Origin: Microbulbifer sp. YPW16
Lineage (GTDB): Bacteria; Pseudomonadota; Gammaproteobacteria; Pseudomonadales; Cellvibrionaceae
Assembly: GCF_021290385.1 (NCBI RefSeq)
Contig: NZ_CP089928.1
Coordinates: forward strand, 3,490,001 to 3,554,000
DNA length: 64,000 nucleotides
Reading direction: 5' to 3'
In this document: positions 35,750-46,725 of the stretch, in pieces
How the letters are laid out: each line of letters starts with the position of its first letter
Numbering within the stretch: the first letter of the stretch is position 1
Position numbers and translations under genes: made by a program
Notes under the pieces: model-generated
What the model was told of the DNA's origin: nothing
The model's database searches: none
What the model saw: only the letters and a program-made list of their open reading frames with translations

Positions 35750-37507
35750 ATGGGCGCAGTGAAGAAACAGCAACCGCAGCCGGGTATTGCCCGCTGGCGC
35801 TTCGCGCTGGTGGCGGTACTGCTGTGCCTGCTGGCGCTGGCGCTGGTGCTGCACCTGGCGCGCCTGCAGGTGGTGCCGGAGGCCGAGCGCGGTTACCGCT
35901 TCCTGCAGGACCAGGGGCGCCAGCGCACCATCCGTACCGAGGAAATTGCCGCCTACCGTGGCGCCATCCTGGATCGCAACGGCGAGCTGCTGGCAGTGAG
36001 CACGCCGGTACATAGCCTGTGGGCGAACCCACAGGTGCTGCGTGAGGCCAGTGCTGAAGAGCTGCGCCGGCTGGCCCGCTCCCTGGGGGCGAAGCCGGCG
36101 TCGCTGGCGAAGCGACTGGAAAAGTACCGCAATAAGGAGTTCATGTACCTGCGTCGCCACCTGGCGCCGGAGGAAGCCAATGACGTGCTGGCGCTGGATG
36201 TTGCCGGTGTCTACAGCAAGAAGGAGTACCGCCGTTTCTACCCGGCCGGTGAGGTGGTGGCCCAGTTGGTGGGCTTCACCAATATCGACGATCGGGGCCA
36301 GGAGGGCCTGGAGCTCGCCTATAACGACTGGCTGACCGGCGAACCGGGGCGCCAGCAGGTGGTCAAGGACCTGAAGGGCCGCGTGGTCCGGGACCTGGCC
36401 ACCCAGCGCGAGGCCCGTCCCGGGCGCGATTTGCGTCTGAGCATCGATATGCGGCTGCAGTATCTGGCCTATCGTGAATTGAAGCGTGCGGTCACTGAAA
36501 ATGGCGCGGCATCTGGGTTTATGGCGATCCTCGACACCCGCAGCGGCGACGTGCTGGCGATGGCCAACCAGCCCTCGTTCAACCCGAACGACCGCGCCGG
36601 GGTCAAATCGGCAGCGATGCGTAACCGCGCCCTGATCGACCAGTTTGAGCCGGGTTCCACCGTGAAGCCGATCACGGCACTGGCGGCACTCGAGAGTGGT
36701 CGCTACCAGCCGCACACAAAGATCGATACCAGTCCGGGCTATATCCGCCTGCCGGGCAAGACCCTGGTGGATCCGGTCAACTACGGCGAGATTGACCTCA
36801 CCCGTGTCATTACCAAGTCGAGCCAGGTGGGGATCACGAAAATCGCGATGGATCTGGAACCAAACTCCCTGCGCGAACTCTTTTACCGCCTGGGATTGGG
36901 CGAAGCGGTCGGTAGCGGTTTCCCGGGGGAGGCGGCGGGCGTACTGCCCAGTCGCAGTCGATGGCACCCGATCGAACGGGCCAACTTCGCCTTTGGCTAT
37001 GGCCTGACGGTGAACGCGGTGCAGCTGGCACAGGCATACAGTGTGCTGGCCAACGCCGGGCTCAAGCGCCCGGTTTCGCTCGTTCTGTCTGGCGCCGGCG
37101 AGAGCACCCCGGAGCGGGTCGTGGAAGAGCCGCTGGCCCGGGAAGTGACCGCCATGCTGGAGACGGTAATCGGCGCCGAGGGCACCGGCAAGCGGGCGGC
37201 AGTGGATGGCTATCGCGTGGCCGGCAAGACCGGCACGGTGCACAAGGTGGGCAGCGATGGCTATGTCGACAATCGCTACCGCTCGGTATTCGCAGGGTTT
37301 ATTCCCGCGGACCAGCCGCGGCTGGCGGCAGTGGTGGTGATCGATGATCCCAGCCACGCCAAATATTACGGCGGTGAAGTGGCCGCGCCGGTATTCGGCA
37401 AAGTGATGGCCGGCGCCATGCGCCTGTTGCAGGTGCCGCCGGAAGAGATTGAATCGGCTGAACGGCAGCTCGCTGTGCAGTTGGGCGAGAGAGGTAATAA
37501 ATCGTGA
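35750..37507 (+). CDS. ftsI: Peptidoglycan D,D-transpeptidase FtsI (PBP3)
   Basis: Septal transpeptidase, 585 residues: N-terminal membrane helix (about 16-38), pedestal domain and C-terminal transpeptidase domain. The catalytic serine is in S303-T-V-K306 and the KTG motif is K493-T-G-T. The middle motif, normally SSN, reads SSQ (residues 357-359; codon CAG at 36824-36826), a conservative but notable change. GGGAG precedes the ATG, and an in-frame stop at 35726 excludes longer starts. The gap to ftsL is 102 bases, wider than in E. coli. Confidence 0.96.
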   Translation: MGAVKKQQPQPGIARWRFALVAVLLCLLALALVLHLARLQVVPEAERGYRFLQDQGRQRTIRTEEIAAYRGAILDRNGELLAVSTPVHSLWANPQVLREASAEELRRLARSLGAKPASLAKRLEKYRNKEFMYLRRHLAPEEANDVLALDVAGVYSKKEYRRFYPAGEVVAQLVGFTNIDDRGQEGLELAYNDWLTGEPGRQQVVKDLKGRVVRDLATQREARPGRDLRLSIDMRLQYLAYRELKRAVTENGAASGFMAILDTRSGDVLAMANQPSFNPNDRAGVKSAAMRNRALIDQFEPGSTVKPITALAALESGRYQPHTKIDTSPGYIRLPGKTLVDPVNYGEIDLTRVITKSSQVGITKIAMDLEPNSLRELFYRLGLGEAVGSGFPGEAAGVLPSRSRWHPIERANFAFGYGLTVNAVQLAQAYSVLANAGLKRPVSLVLSGAGESTPERVVEEPLAREVTAMLETVIGAEGTGKRAAVDGYRVAGKTGTVHKVGSDGYVDNRYRSVFAGFIPADQPRLAAVVVIDDPSHAKYYGGEVAAPVFGKVMAGAMRLLQVPPEEIESAERQLAVQLGERGNKS

Positions 37508-39030
37508 GTCAGCGCAGGCAAACAGAAAAGCAGACAGGCAGGAAAGTTTCACTGCAGCAGCTGGTACCGGGCTATGCGGGCATTCCCGATGTGGCGGTCA
37601 GTGGTGTGGCGCTGGACAGCCGTGCGGTCAAGAAAGGTGACCTGTTCATGGCGCTGCGGGGCAGCGTGGCCGACGGGCGCGAGTTTATCGACAGTGCTAT
37701 TGCCGACGGTGCCGCTGCCGTACTGGCCGATGGCGACACCCTGCGCACCGAGACCCGTGACGGTGTTGAGGTGGCCTATGTGCCGGGCCTGGGCAAACGC
37801 GTCGGCGAAATCGCTGCGCGATTCTACGAACACCCGACCGAGTCCATGTACCTGGTGGGTGTTACCGGTACCAACGGCAAGTCCACCTGCGCCTACCTGA
37901 CCGCACAGTTGCTGGCGCGCCACTTCGGCAAGGCCGCAGTGATGGGCACTATCGGCAACGGCATCTGGCAGGATGGTGAGATCCAGCTGGAGGAAACCGG
38001 GCTGACCACGCCGGACCCGGTGCGCCTGCAGGCGGATTACGCCGGCTTCCGCGATGACGGCGTGCGCGCCGCGGCAATGGAGGTTTCATCACACGCCCTG
38101 GCCCAGGGTCGGGTGCACGGGCTGGTGTTCGATACCGCGATCTTTACCAACCTGTCCCGCGATCACCTGGACTACCACGGCAATATGGCAGCGTACGGGG
38201 CGGCAAAAGAGAAGCTGTTCGGCCTGCCCAAGCTCAAGCGCGGTGTGATCAATATCGACGATCCGTTCGGTGCGCAGTTGATCGAACGCTGCAAGCTGCG
38301 CAACCTGCGGGTGGTCAGCTACGGCCTGCAGCAGGGCGACCTGCATGTCACCGACCTGCGTCGCGACGAGGGCGGTTTTTCCGTGCAGCTCACCACCCCC
38401 TGGGGCAGTGGCGAACTGAAGGCCCCGCTGATCGGCGACTTCAATATCCACAACGCCCTGGCTGTGGTGGCCGCGGTGGCCTCGGCGGGCGTACCACTGG
38501 AAGAGATTCTTGCGGCGTTCCCGACCATCCAACCGGTACCCGGTCGTATGGAGCGGGTGGTATCCGGCGAGGCCGATGTCAGCGTCCTGGTGGACTATGC
38601 CCACACCCCGGAAGCGCTGCGTGCAGCGCTGGCAGCCGCGCGCCCCTACTGTCGCGGCAAACTGTGGTGTGTGTTTGGTTGCGGCGGTGACCGCGATACC
38701 GGCAAGCGCGCACCCATGGGCCGTATTGCCTCTGAGATGGCGGACCGAGCCATTGTCACCAGTGACAACCCGCGCAGTGAGAATCCACAGAAGATCATTG
38801 ACGACATCCTCGAGGGAGCGGCGAGCAATATCGAGGTGGAAGTGGACCGGGCCGCGGCCATCAGCCGTGCGGTCAGTGCGGCGGCGCCCGGCGATATCGT
38901 CCTGATTGCCGGCAAGGGGCACGAGGACTACCAGATTATCGGTAGCGAAAAGATACATTTCTGTGACCGCGAGCAGTCTGCGCATGCGCTGCAGGCGCGG
39001 ATGGCCGGTAGCGCCGGGGAGGCATCGTGA
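37504..39030 (+). CDS. murE: UDP-MurNAc-tripeptide synthetase MurE (meso-diaminopimelate adding)
   Basis: Cytoplasmic ligase adding the third peptide residue to UDP-MurNAc-L-Ala-D-Glu. The 508-residue protein has the ATP site GVTGTNGKST, and DNPR (TSDNPRSENP), the motif that goes with meso-DAP rather than lysine. A polar N-terminal extension of about 15 residues precedes the core. It starts at GTG 37504 overlapping ftsI by four bases. Confidence 0.97.
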   Translation: MSQRRQTEKQTGRKVSLQQLVPGYAGIPDVAVSGVALDSRAVKKGDLFMALRGSVADGREFIDSAIADGAAAVLADGDTLRTETRDGVEVAYVPGLGKRVGEIAARFYEHPTESMYLVGVTGTNGKSTCAYLTAQLLARHFGKAAVMGTIGNGIWQDGEIQLEETGLTTPDPVRLQADYAGFRDDGVRAAAMEVSSHALAQGRVHGLVFDTAIFTNLSRDHLDYHGNMAAYGAAKEKLFGLPKLKRGVINIDDPFGAQLIERCKLRNLRVVSYGLQQGDLHVTDLRRDEGGFSVQLTTPWGSGELKAPLIGDFNIHNALAVVAAVASAGVPLEEILAAFPTIQPVPGRMERVVSGEADVSVLVDYAHTPEALRAALAAARPYCRGKLWCVFGCGGDRDTGKRAPMGRIASEMADRAIVTSDNPRSENPQKIIDDILEGAASNIEVEVDRAAAISRAVSAAAPGDIVLIAGKGHEDYQIIGSEKIHFCDREQSAHALQARMAGSAGEAS

Positions 39031-40412
39031 TCGCACCGCTGACCCTGCAACAACTGCAGCAGCGCTTCGGCGGCGAGCTGGTCAACGGCTCGGTGGAATT
39101 CGATCGCGTGTGCACCGATACCCGCAAGCTCGACAGCGACGCGATTTTTGTGGCGCTGGTGGGCGAGAGCTTCGATGCACATGATTTTGTCGCCGACCTG
39201 GAGGGCAAGGTGCTGGGCCTGGTCGTCGAGCATCGTATCGAGGGTTGCAACCTGCCGCAGTGGATCGTCGGGGACACCACGGTGGCGCTGGGCCATATCG
39301 GTCGCCTGTGCCGCGAACAGTTCCATGGCCCGGTGGTGGCAATTACCGGCTCCTGCGGCAAGACCACAGTCAAGCAGATGCTGGCGGCGATCTTTGGCCA
39401 GCGGCATACGCCCTGCGTGACGCAGGGCAACCTGAATAACCAGTTTGGGGTGCCCATGACCCTGTTCGGGCTGGGACCCGAGCACGATGTGCTGATTCTC
39501 GAGATGGGGGCCAATGGTCCCGACGATATCGGCTACCTGTGCAGTATTGGCCTGCCGCAGGTAACGGCGGTGAACAACGTCAAGCCGGCGCACGTCGAGG
39601 GTTTCGGCTCTGTGGCCGGCATTGCCGCGGCCAAGGGCCAGATCTATACCAGCCTCGAGCCGGGCAGCACCGCGGTGATTAACGCCGACGATGACTTTGC
39701 CGATTACTGGCTGCGCAATATGCCGGATGACGTGGAGACCCTCAGCGTTGGCCTGGGCAAGGACTGCGCAATTTTTGCCGGCAATATCGAGGTGGGCGCC
39801 GATGCCTGCCCGTCCTTCGACCTGGTAATCGAGGGCGTTGCACACCGGGTTGAGCTGCAGTTGATGGGCGAGCACAACGTACATAACGCCCTGGTGGCGG
39901 CTGGGTGTGCATTTGCCGCCGGTATCCCTGCAGCAGAGATTGCGGCGGGACTGGCGCAGGCCGGTGGCGTATCCGGACGCCTGCAGATGTTGCGCGGCCA
40001 CGCCGGCGTGACCGTGATCGACGACAGCTACAACGCCAACCCCGGCTCGGTGGCGGCCGCGATCGACCTGCTGGCCCAGCGGCCGGGCAGGAAGATCCTG
40101 GTGCTGGGTGATATGGCCGAGCTGGGTGCCGATGCCGAGGCGATGCACCGTGAAGTCGGGGAGCTGGCAGCGGAGCGCGGCCTCGACGGACTTTATACCT
40201 TTGGCCCGCTGGGTGCGGCAGCCACAGAAGCATTCGCGTCTGCCCGGGACGGCAGCGCACATAATTTTTCCGAGCGCGCGCGTCTGGTCGCGGCTCTGGA
40301 GAGGGATCTGACCGAAGACACCACGGTGCTGGTAAAGGGTTCCCGCAGTGCCCGTATGGAAGAGGTGGTACGGGCTCTGACACAGACCGGGAACGAGAAA
40401 GGGGATAACTGA
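39027..40412 (+). CDS. murF: UDP-MurNAc-tripeptide:D-Ala-D-Ala ligase MurF
   Basis: Adds D-Ala-D-Ala to complete the UDP-MurNAc-pentapeptide. The 461 residues include the ATP site [13 protein letters not shown], the [10 protein letters not shown] motif and [14 protein letters not shown] near the end. GTG start overlapping murE by four bases. It needs D-Ala-D-Ala, yet no ddl gene is in this cluster. Confidence 0.97.
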   Translation: MIAPLTLQQLQQRFGGELVNGSVEFDRVCTDTRKLDSDAIFVALVGESFDAHDFVADLEGKVLGLVVEHRIEGCNLPQWIVGDTTVALGHIGRLCREQFHGPVVAITGSCGKTTVKQMLAAIFGQRHTPCVTQGNLNNQFGVPMTLFGLGPEHDVLILEMGANGPDDIGYLCSIGLPQVTAVNNVKPAHVEGFGSVAGIAAAKGQIYTSLEPGSTAVINADDDFADYWLRNMPDDVETLSVGLGKDCAIFAGNIEVGADACPSFDLVIEGVAHRVELQLMGEHNVHNALVAAGCAFAAGIPAAEIAAGLAQAGGVSGRLQMLRGHAGVTVIDDSYNANPGSVAAAIDLLAQRPGRKILVLGDMAELGADAEAMHREVGELAAERGLDGLYTFGPLGAAATEAFASARDGSAHNFSERARLVAALERDLTEDTTVLVKGSRSARMEEVVRALTQTGNEKGDN

Positions 40413-41497
40413 TGCTGCTCTGGCTGGCAGAACTTTTACAGCAACACGTGAGCGCCTTTGCGGTGTTCAACTACCTCACCGTGCGGGCAATCCTGGGTGC
40501 GCTCACTGCGCTGGGTATGGCACTGCTGGTGGGGCCGCGCATGATTACCTGGCTTAACCGCCTGCAGGTGGGCCAGGCTGTGCGCGATGATGGCCCGCAG
40601 ACGCACCTGAGCAAATCCGGTACCCCGACCATGGGCGGAACCCTGATCCTCGCCGCGATCTTTACCGGCGCACTGCTCTGGTCCGACCTCAGCAACCGCT
40701 ATGTGTGGGTGGTGTTGCTGGTGACCTTTGTCTTTGGTGCTGTCGGGTTTGTCGATGACTACAAGAAGGTGGTGGAAAAGAACCCGCGCGGGCTGATCGC
40801 GCGCTGGAAATACTTCTGGCAGTCGGTGGCCGGCCTGGGGGCCGCCATCTACCTGTATTTCAGTGCTACCAGTCCTGCGGAGACACAGTTTTTTGTGCCC
40901 TTTTTCAAGGACGTGATTTTTGACCTGGGGCCGGTGTTCTTTATCGCCCTGACCTATTTCGTGATTGTGGGAACCAGTAATGCGGTAAACCTGACCGACG
41001 GCCTGGATGGACTGGCGATCATGCCCACGGTGATGGTGGGGGGCGCATTGGGTGTCATCGCCTACCTCTGCGGCCATGTGGAGTTTGCCGAGTACCTGCA
41101 TATTCCCTCGATCAGTGGTGCCGGTGAACTGGCGGTGTTCTGCGCCGCACTGGGTGGCGCAGGCCTCGGGTTTCTGTGGTTCAACACTTACCCGGCACAG
41201 GTTTTCATGGGCGATGTGGGTGCGCTGGCCCTGGGTGCGGCACTGGGTGTGATTGCGGTGATCACCCGGCATGAGATTGTACTGTTCATCATGGGCGGCG
41301 TGTTTGTGATGGAGACGGTATCGGTAATCCTGCAGGTGGCCTCGTTCAAGCTCACCGGCAAGCGCATTTTCCGCATGGCACCTCTGCATCACCACTTTGA
41401 ACTGAAAGGCTGGCCCGAACCGCGCGTGATCGTGCGTTTCTGGATCATCACGGTGGTGCTGGTACTCGCCGGCCTGGCGACTTTGAAACTGCGCTGA
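40412..41497 (+). CDS. mraY: Phospho-MurNAc-pentapeptide translocase MraY
   Basis: Polytopic inner-membrane enzyme that makes lipid I on undecaprenyl phosphate. 361 residues, about ten transmembrane helices. Catalytic motifs: [17 protein letters not shown] and [12 protein letters not shown]. Start overlaps the murF stop by one base. Confidence 0.98.
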   Translation: MLLWLAELLQQHVSAFAVFNYLTVRAILGALTALGMALLVGPRMITWLNRLQVGQAVRDDGPQTHLSKSGTPTMGGTLILAAIFTGALLWSDLSNRYVWVVLLVTFVFGAVGFVDDYKKVVEKNPRGLIARWKYFWQSVAGLGAAIYLYFSATSPAETQFFVPFFKDVIFDLGPVFFIALTYFVIVGTSNAVNLTDGLDGLAIMPTVMVGGALGVIAYLCGHVEFAEYLHIPSISGAGELAVFCAALGGAGLGFLWFNTYPAQVFMGDVGALALGAALGVIAVITRHEIVLFIMGGVFVMETVSVILQVASFKLTGKRIFRMAPLHHHFELKGWPEPRVIVRFWIITVVLVLAGLATLKLR

Positions 41498-41522
41498 ATA
41501 CGGACAGTGCGCTGAGAGAATT

Positions 41523-42932
41523 ATGACGCTGATCGCAACCTCGGAGAAAAAAGTGGTAATCGGCATGGGCGCTACCGGTCAATCGGTGGTGCGCTACCTG
41601 CTGCGTACCGGTTTTTCCCCCGTGGTGGTGGACAGCCGCAGCGAGCCGCCGGGCCTGGAAGAGTTCCGGGCGACCTTCCCGGATGTTCCGGTGGAGACCG
41701 GCGAGCTGAACCCCGAGACCCTGCTGGCCGCGAGCGAAATCGTGGCCAGCCCCGGTGTGGCCCTGGCCGAGCCGGCACTGCAGCGGGCAACCGCCGCAGG
41801 TATCCCGGTGATCGGTGATATCGAATTGTTTGCGCGGGAACTGGCGGCACTTGAGCAGCCGCCGAAGGTGGTCGCCATTACCGGTTCGAACGGCAAGAGC
41901 ACGGTCACAACCCTGGTCGGCATGATGGCGGAGCAGGCTGGTGTCGCAGTGCGCGTGGGCGGAAATATCGGCGTACCGGTACTGGATTTACTGGTGCCCG
42001 AAGAAGGCGAGGCAGGGCTGCCGGAGCTGTTTGTGCTGGAGCTTTCCAGCTTCCAGCTGGAAACCACATTTTCGCTGGCAGCTGATGTGGCGACCATACT
42101 CAACCTCAGCGCGGACCATATGGACCGCTATGCGGATATGGCTGCCTATCATCGCGCCAAGCAGCGAATCTATCGGCATGCGAAACAACTGGTGATCAAC
42201 CGCGCCGACCCGCTGACACGCGGCCCGCTGTCCCGCGATAGCCGCGAGTGGAGTTTCGGGCTCGACCGCCCTGACCTGGGGCAGTTCGGCCTGCTGCCGG
42301 ATGGTGCCGGTGATTCCGCCAGCGTGTGGCTGGCGCGGGGCCAGGAAAAACTGCTGCCGATGAGTGAGCTGGCGATGGTGGGTAGTCACAACACCGCCAA
42401 TGCCCTGGCAGCGCTGGCGCTGGGCAGCGCTGTAGGGTTGCCGATGAAGGCGATGCTGGCGGTCCTCGGGCATTTCCGCGGGCTGCCGCACCGCTGTGAG
42501 CGAGTGGCCGACGTGGATGGCGTGACTTATGTAAATGACTCCAAGGGCACCAACGTGGGCGCGACCCGCGCCGCCCTCGACGGGCTTGCCAGTGGCAGTC
42601 GCAGGATCGTCCTGATTGCTGGCGGTGAAGGCAAGGGTGCAGACTTTTCCCCGCTGGCGGAGTCGGCGGGGACATTGCGGGCGCTGGTGACCATCGGCGT
42701 CGATGGGAAGCGCATTGCCGAGGCATTCCGTGGCCGGGTAGATGCCGAGTCGGCCGCGAATATGGACGAAGCTGTTACTGCTGCTGGCCGACTGGCGCAG
42801 CCGGGTGACTACGTATTGCTGTCGCCGGCCTGTGCCAGTTTCGACATGTACCGCAATTTTGAAGCCCGCGGTGAGGATTTCCGCCGCGCGGTGAACGCAC
42901 TGCTGGAAGGGCAGGCGGGGGGCGTGGCATGA
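41523..42932 (+). CDS. murD: UDP-MurNAc-L-Ala:D-glutamate ligase MurD
   Basis: Adds D-glutamate to UDP-MurNAc-L-Ala. 469 residues; ATP site AITGSNGKSTVTTL, NLSADHMDRY, and VNDSKGTNVGATRAAL. The N-terminal domain GMGATGQSVVRYLL binds the UDP substrate. 25 bases after mraY; its stop overlaps ftsW. Confidence 0.97.
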   Translation: MTLIATSEKKVVIGMGATGQSVVRYLLRTGFSPVVVDSRSEPPGLEEFRATFPDVPVETGELNPETLLAASEIVASPGVALAEPALQRATAAGIPVIGDIELFARELAALEQPPKVVAITGSNGKSTVTTLVGMMAEQAGVAVRVGGNIGVPVLDLLVPEEGEAGLPELFVLELSSFQLETTFSLAADVATILNLSADHMDRYADMAAYHRAKQRIYRHAKQLVINRADPLTRGPLSRDSREWSFGLDRPDLGQFGLLPDGAGDSASVWLARGQEKLLPMSELAMVGSHNTANALAALALGSAVGLPMKAMLAVLGHFRGLPHRCERVADVDGVTYVNDSKGTNVGATRAALDGLASGSRRIVLIAGGEGKGADFSPLAESAGTLRALVTIGVDGKRIAEAFRGRVDAESAANMDEAVTAAGRLAQPGDYVLLSPACASFDMYRNFEARGEDFRRAVNALLEGQAGGVA

Positions 42933-44155
42933 GCCGGACTCCGCAGACCGTCGAGCAGAAAGAGTTGAACCTGGACTGGGCGTTGCCATTTTGCGTCCTG
43001 GCGCTGGTGAGTATCGGCGTGGTTATGGTGGGGTCCGCTTCGATTGCATTCGCCGCGGACCAGTACGGCGATGGCTGGTATTTCCTGAAGCGCCACCTGG
43101 TGTTCCTGGGCCTGGGCGCGGTGGCGGCCCTCGTGGTGAGCCAGGTATCCCTGTCGGCGTGGTCGCGTTTGTCCTGGCCACTGTTGCTGTTTTCCTGCCT
43201 GTTGCTGCTGGCGGTACTGGTGCCGGGCGTGGGCCGCGAAGTGAACGGCAGTCGCCGCTGGCTGGCATTCGGCCCGATCACGGTACAGCCGGCCGAGGTG
43301 GCGAAGTTCTGCCTGCTGGTTTTCTTCGCCAGTTTCCTCACGCGCCGCAACCAGCAGTTGCGCCACTGGAGCAGCTTCATGATTCCGGTGGTCATCCTGG
43401 GCCTGGTTGCACTGCTGTTGTTGATGCAGCCGGACTTTGGTTCGGTGGTGGTGATTTCCGGGACAGTACTGGCGATGGTATTTCTCGCCGGTGCGCGCCT
43501 GCCGCACACCTTCCTGCTGGTGGGCCTGGCGGCGAGCGCACTGGCGCTGCTGGCGATGCTGAGTCCTTACCGGCTGCAGCGACTGACCACATTCCTGGAT
43601 CCGTGGGGCGACCAGTTTGCCGGTGGCTACCAGTTGACCCAGTCACTAATCGCTTTTGGCCGTGGCGAATGGTTTGGCGTTGGGCTGGGTAACAGTGTCC
43701 AGAAGCTGTTCTACCTGCCCGAAGCACACACGGATTTTATTTTCGCCATCCTGTCGGAAGAGTGGGGCATGCTTGGCGGAATGGTGGTCATCGGCCTGTT
43801 CAGCCTGATGACGCTGTCGCTGTTGCGGCTGGTTCGGCAAGCGCTGGAGCGGCAGAAGATTTTTGCCGCGCTGCTGGCATTCGGTATCGCCGTGCTGCTG
43901 GCGGGGCAGGCATTCGTGAATATGGGCGTGGCCTCGGGCCTGCTGCCCACCAAGGGACTGACGCTGCCGTTCGTCAGCTCCGGCGGCAGCAGCCTGGTGG
44001 TGTGCTGTGCACTCTTCGCGCTGGCCCTGCGAATCCAGGCAGAGCTGCGCGGGGATGAAGAGCAGGAACAGTCGGCGATGGGCAGGATCCGGCACCTGCC
44101 GATTTTCAATCCGCTGCAATTGGGTGACCGGGAAATCAAAGGGGAGGCGGCGTAA
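42929..44155 (+). CDS. ftsW: Septal peptidoglycan glycosyltransferase FtsW
   Basis: SEDS-family glycan polymerase working with FtsI at the septum. 408 residues, about ten transmembrane helices. Conserved stretches are GREVNGSRRWLAFGPITVQPAE, PEAHTDFIFAILSEEWG and LPFVSSGGSSL. The ATG overlaps the murD stop. Confidence 0.97.
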   Translation: MSRTPQTVEQKELNLDWALPFCVLALVSIGVVMVGSASIAFAADQYGDGWYFLKRHLVFLGLGAVAALVVSQVSLSAWSRLSWPLLLFSCLLLLAVLVPGVGREVNGSRRWLAFGPITVQPAEVAKFCLLVFFASFLTRRNQQLRHWSSFMIPVVILGLVALLLLMQPDFGSVVVISGTVLAMVFLAGARLPHTFLLVGLAASALALLAMLSPYRLQRLTTFLDPWGDQFAGGYQLTQSLIAFGRGEWFGVGLGNSVQKLFYLPEAHTDFIFAILSEEWGMLGGMVVIGLFSLMTLSLLRLVRQALERQKIFAALLAFGIAVLLAGQAFVNMGVASGLLPTKGLTLPFVSSGGSSLVVCCALFALALRIQAELRGDEEQEQSAMGRIRHLPIFNPLQLGDREIKGEAA

Positions 44156-45249
44156 TGACAGCGACTGATTTGTCATTCAGTGGCCGGACCTTCCTGGTAA
44201 TGGCCGGCGGGACCGGCGGCCATGTGTTTCCGGCACTGGCGGTGGCCCGCGCCCTGATCGAACGCGGTGCACGCGTCGAATGGCTTGGTACGGCGCGGGG
44301 TATTGAGTCGCAGCTGATTCCGGAAGCCGATATCCCGCTGAACGTGATTTCTGTCGAGGGGATTCGGGGCAAGGGCAAGCTGGCCCTGCTCAAGGCGCCC
44401 CTGCAGGTTTCGCGGGCAGTCATGCAGGCGCGCGGAGTGGTCAGGAAGGTAAAGCCAGACGCAGTGCTGGGCTTTGGCGGTTTTGCCTCCGGACCAGGCG
44501 GGGTGGCAGCGAAACTCTGTCGGGTACCGCTGATTATCCACGAGCAGAATGCCGTGGCCGGTACCACCAACCGGTTGCTGGCAAAGATCGCCAATCGTGT
44601 GCTCGAGGCTTTTGACAGTGGCCTGCGCGGCGCGGAGCAGGTAGGCAACCCGGTGCGCGAGGAGATTGTCGCCCTGCCGGCCCCGGAAGAGCGCGTGGCC
44701 TGTGAGCGCCCGCTGCGGTTGCTGGTTCTTGGCGGCAGCCTGGGAGCAGTCGCCATCAATGAGCTGGTGCCGCAGGCAGTGCTGATGCTGCAACCGGAAG
44801 AGCGTCCGCGGATTGTGCACCAGGCGGGTAAGAGGCATCTGGACCTGGCGCGTGAAGCCTACAGGCAGGCCGGCGTGGAAGCCGAGGTGGTGCCTTTTAT
44901 CAGCGATATGGCGGCGGCCTACGGCAATGCGGACCTGGTGGTTTGCCGCGCGGGGGCGCTGACCGTTTCCGAGGTGGCGGCAGCCGGCGTGGGCGCGATC
45001 ATGGTGCCGTTCCCATTCGCCATCGATGACCACCAGACAAAAAATGGCGAGTGGTTACAGCAGGCCGGTGGTGCGTTGGTGGTACAGCAGGACACCCTGA
45101 CCGCAGAACAACTGGCAGAGATTATGGGCGGGCTGTTTGCGCAGCCGCAGAAACTGGTGGCCATGGCACAGGCGGCACGTAAAGTTGCGGTGACTGACGC
45201 CACCGAGCGTGTGCTGGTGGCGTGCGCAGAAGAAATCAAAGGGCGATGA
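44155..45249 (+). CDS. murG: UDP-GlcNAc:lipid I glycosyltransferase MurG
   Basis: Membrane-associated enzyme that makes lipid II from lipid I. 364 residues; MAGGTGGHVFPALAVA near the N-terminus, HEQNAVAGTTNRLLA, and the donor site VCRAGALTVSEVAAAGVGAIMVP. The start overlaps ftsW by one base. Confidence 0.97.
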   Translation: MTATDLSFSGRTFLVMAGGTGGHVFPALAVARALIERGARVEWLGTARGIESQLIPEADIPLNVISVEGIRGKGKLALLKAPLQVSRAVMQARGVVRKVKPDAVLGFGGFASGPGGVAAKLCRVPLIIHEQNAVAGTTNRLLAKIANRVLEAFDSGLRGAEQVGNPVREEIVALPAPEERVACERPLRLLVLGGSLGAVAINELVPQAVLMLQPEERPRIVHQAGKRHLDLAREAYRQAGVEAEVVPFISDMAAAYGNADLVVCRAGALTVSEVAAAGVGAIMVPFPFAIDDHQTKNGEWLQQAGGALVVQQDTLTAEQLAEIMGGLFAQPQKLVAMAQAARKVAVTDATERVLVACAEEIKGR

Positions 45250-45261
45250 GGTAAATTGAAT

Positions 45262-46725
45262 ATGTCGGCCGGCGAACAGGTACAGCAACAGAATTTCAGT
45301 GTGCCCACCATGCGGCGGATACGCCGTATCCATTTTATCGGCATCGGTGGTGCAGGGATGAGCGGTATCGCCGAGGTGCTGCACAACCAGGGCTATGAGG
45401 TCTCCGGTTCCGACCTGAAGGAATCGAATGTGACCGGGCGCCTGCGCAAACTGGGTGTTGTGATCCACATCGGCCATAGCGCGGACAATATTCGCGGCGT
45501 GGATGTGGTGGTGAACTCCTCCGCAGTGCACGGGGACAACCCCGAACTACTAGCGGCGCGCGAAAACCGGATCCCGGTCGTGCGCCGGGCGGAGATGCTC
45601 GGCGAGCTGATGCGGTATCGCTATGGGATTGCCGTGGCGGGGACTCACGGCAAAACGACCACGACCAGCCTGATTGCGTCGATCTTTGCCGCGGATCACA
45701 AGGATCCCACCTTTGTGATCGGTGGCCTGGTCAATGCCGCCGGGGCCAACGCCGCGCTGGGAGAGAGCAAATACCTGATAGCCGAGGCGGACGAGAGTGA
45801 TGCCTCGTTTATCCACCTGCAGCCGATGGTGACCGTGATCACCAATATCGATGCCGACCATATGGAGACATACGGTGGCGATTTCGAGAAGGTCAAGCAG
45901 ATCTTTGTCGACTTCGTCCACAACCTGCCGTTCTATGGCCTGGCTGTGGTCTGCGGCGACGATGCCAATATCCGTGAAGTGATACCGCAGATGTCGCGCC
46001 CGATCTCCACCTACGGTTTCGAGGAGGGCAACGACTTCCGGATCACCCGGGTGAAGCAGGAGCCGCTGCGAAGCCATTTCAGTGTGCTGCGCCCGGACGG
46101 CAGTGTACTGGATGTGTGCGTGAACACCCCCGGCATCCACAACGTGCTGAATGCCACGGCCGCCATTGCGGTGGCAACCGAGGAGGGCATCAGCGATGCA
46201 TCGATCCAGCAGGGCCTGGAGGGGTTCCAGGGGGTAGGCCGCCGCTTCCAGATTTTCGGTCACTACGCAGTGAGCGACGACGCGGAAGCCGAAAAGGTGA
46301 TGCTGGTGGACGATTACGGCCACCACCCGCGGGAAGTGGCCGCCACTATCCAGACAGTGCGCGATGGCTGGCCGGACCGGCGCCTGGTAATGATTTACCA
46401 GCCGCACCGTTACACGCGCACCCGCGACCTGTTCGAGGATTTCGTACAGGTCCTGTCGAAGGTCGACAAGCTGGTGCTGCTGGATGTTTACAGTGCGGGT
46501 GAGACGCCCATTCCAGGTGCCGACGGTCGTACCCTGGCTCGCAGCCTGCGCAACCGCGGACAGGTGGACCCGATTTTTGTCGAGTCCATCGAACAGGTAC
46601 CGCCGGTACTGGCGGACCTGCTGGAGCCGGGCGACATCGTACTGACCCAGGGTGCCGGCAATGTCGGGGCCCTGGCGCAGCAACTGGCAACGTGGCGGCT
46701 TGGCGATGACTCGGACCAGGGCTAA
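45262..46725 (+). CDS. murC: UDP-MurNAc:L-alanine ligase MurC
   Basis: Adds the first peptide residue to UDP-MurNAc. 487 residues; [17 protein letters not shown] opens the core, ATP site [22 protein letters not shown], and [14 protein letters not shown]. The ATG at 45262 lies ten bases after GAGG; a TTG at 45256 is closer but less favoured. ftsQ starts inside its 3' end; ddlB, expected here, is missing. Confidence 0.97.
   Translation: MSAGEQVQQQNFSVPTMRRIRRIHFIGIGGAGMSGIAEVLHNQGYEVSGSDLKESNVTGRLRKLGVVIHIGHSADNIRGVDVVVNSSAVHGDNPELLAARENRIPVVRRAEMLGELMRYRYGIAVAGTHGKTTTTSLIASIFAADHKDPTFVIGGLVNAAGANAALGESKYLIAEADESDASFIHLQPMVTVITNIDADHMETYGGDFEKVKQIFVDFVHNLPFYGLAVVCGDDANIREVIPQMSRPISTYGFEEGNDFRITRVKQEPLRSHFSVLRPDGSVLDVCVNTPGIHNVLNATAAIAVATEEGISDASIQQGLEGFQGVGRRFQIFGHYAVSDDAEAEKVMLVDDYGHHPREVAATIQTVRDGWPDRRLVMIYQPHRYTRTRDLFEDFVQVLSKVDKLVLLDVYSAGETPIPGADGRTLARSLRNRGQVDPIFVESIEQVPPVLADLLEPGDIVLTQGAGNVGALAQQLATWRLGDDSDQG

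Noticed and set aside
34523-37552. Reverse-strand open frame of 1009 codons
   Set aside because: It is antisense to rsmH, ftsL and ftsI, whose forward products are certain. The GC-rich codon pattern leaves the opposite strand free of stops.
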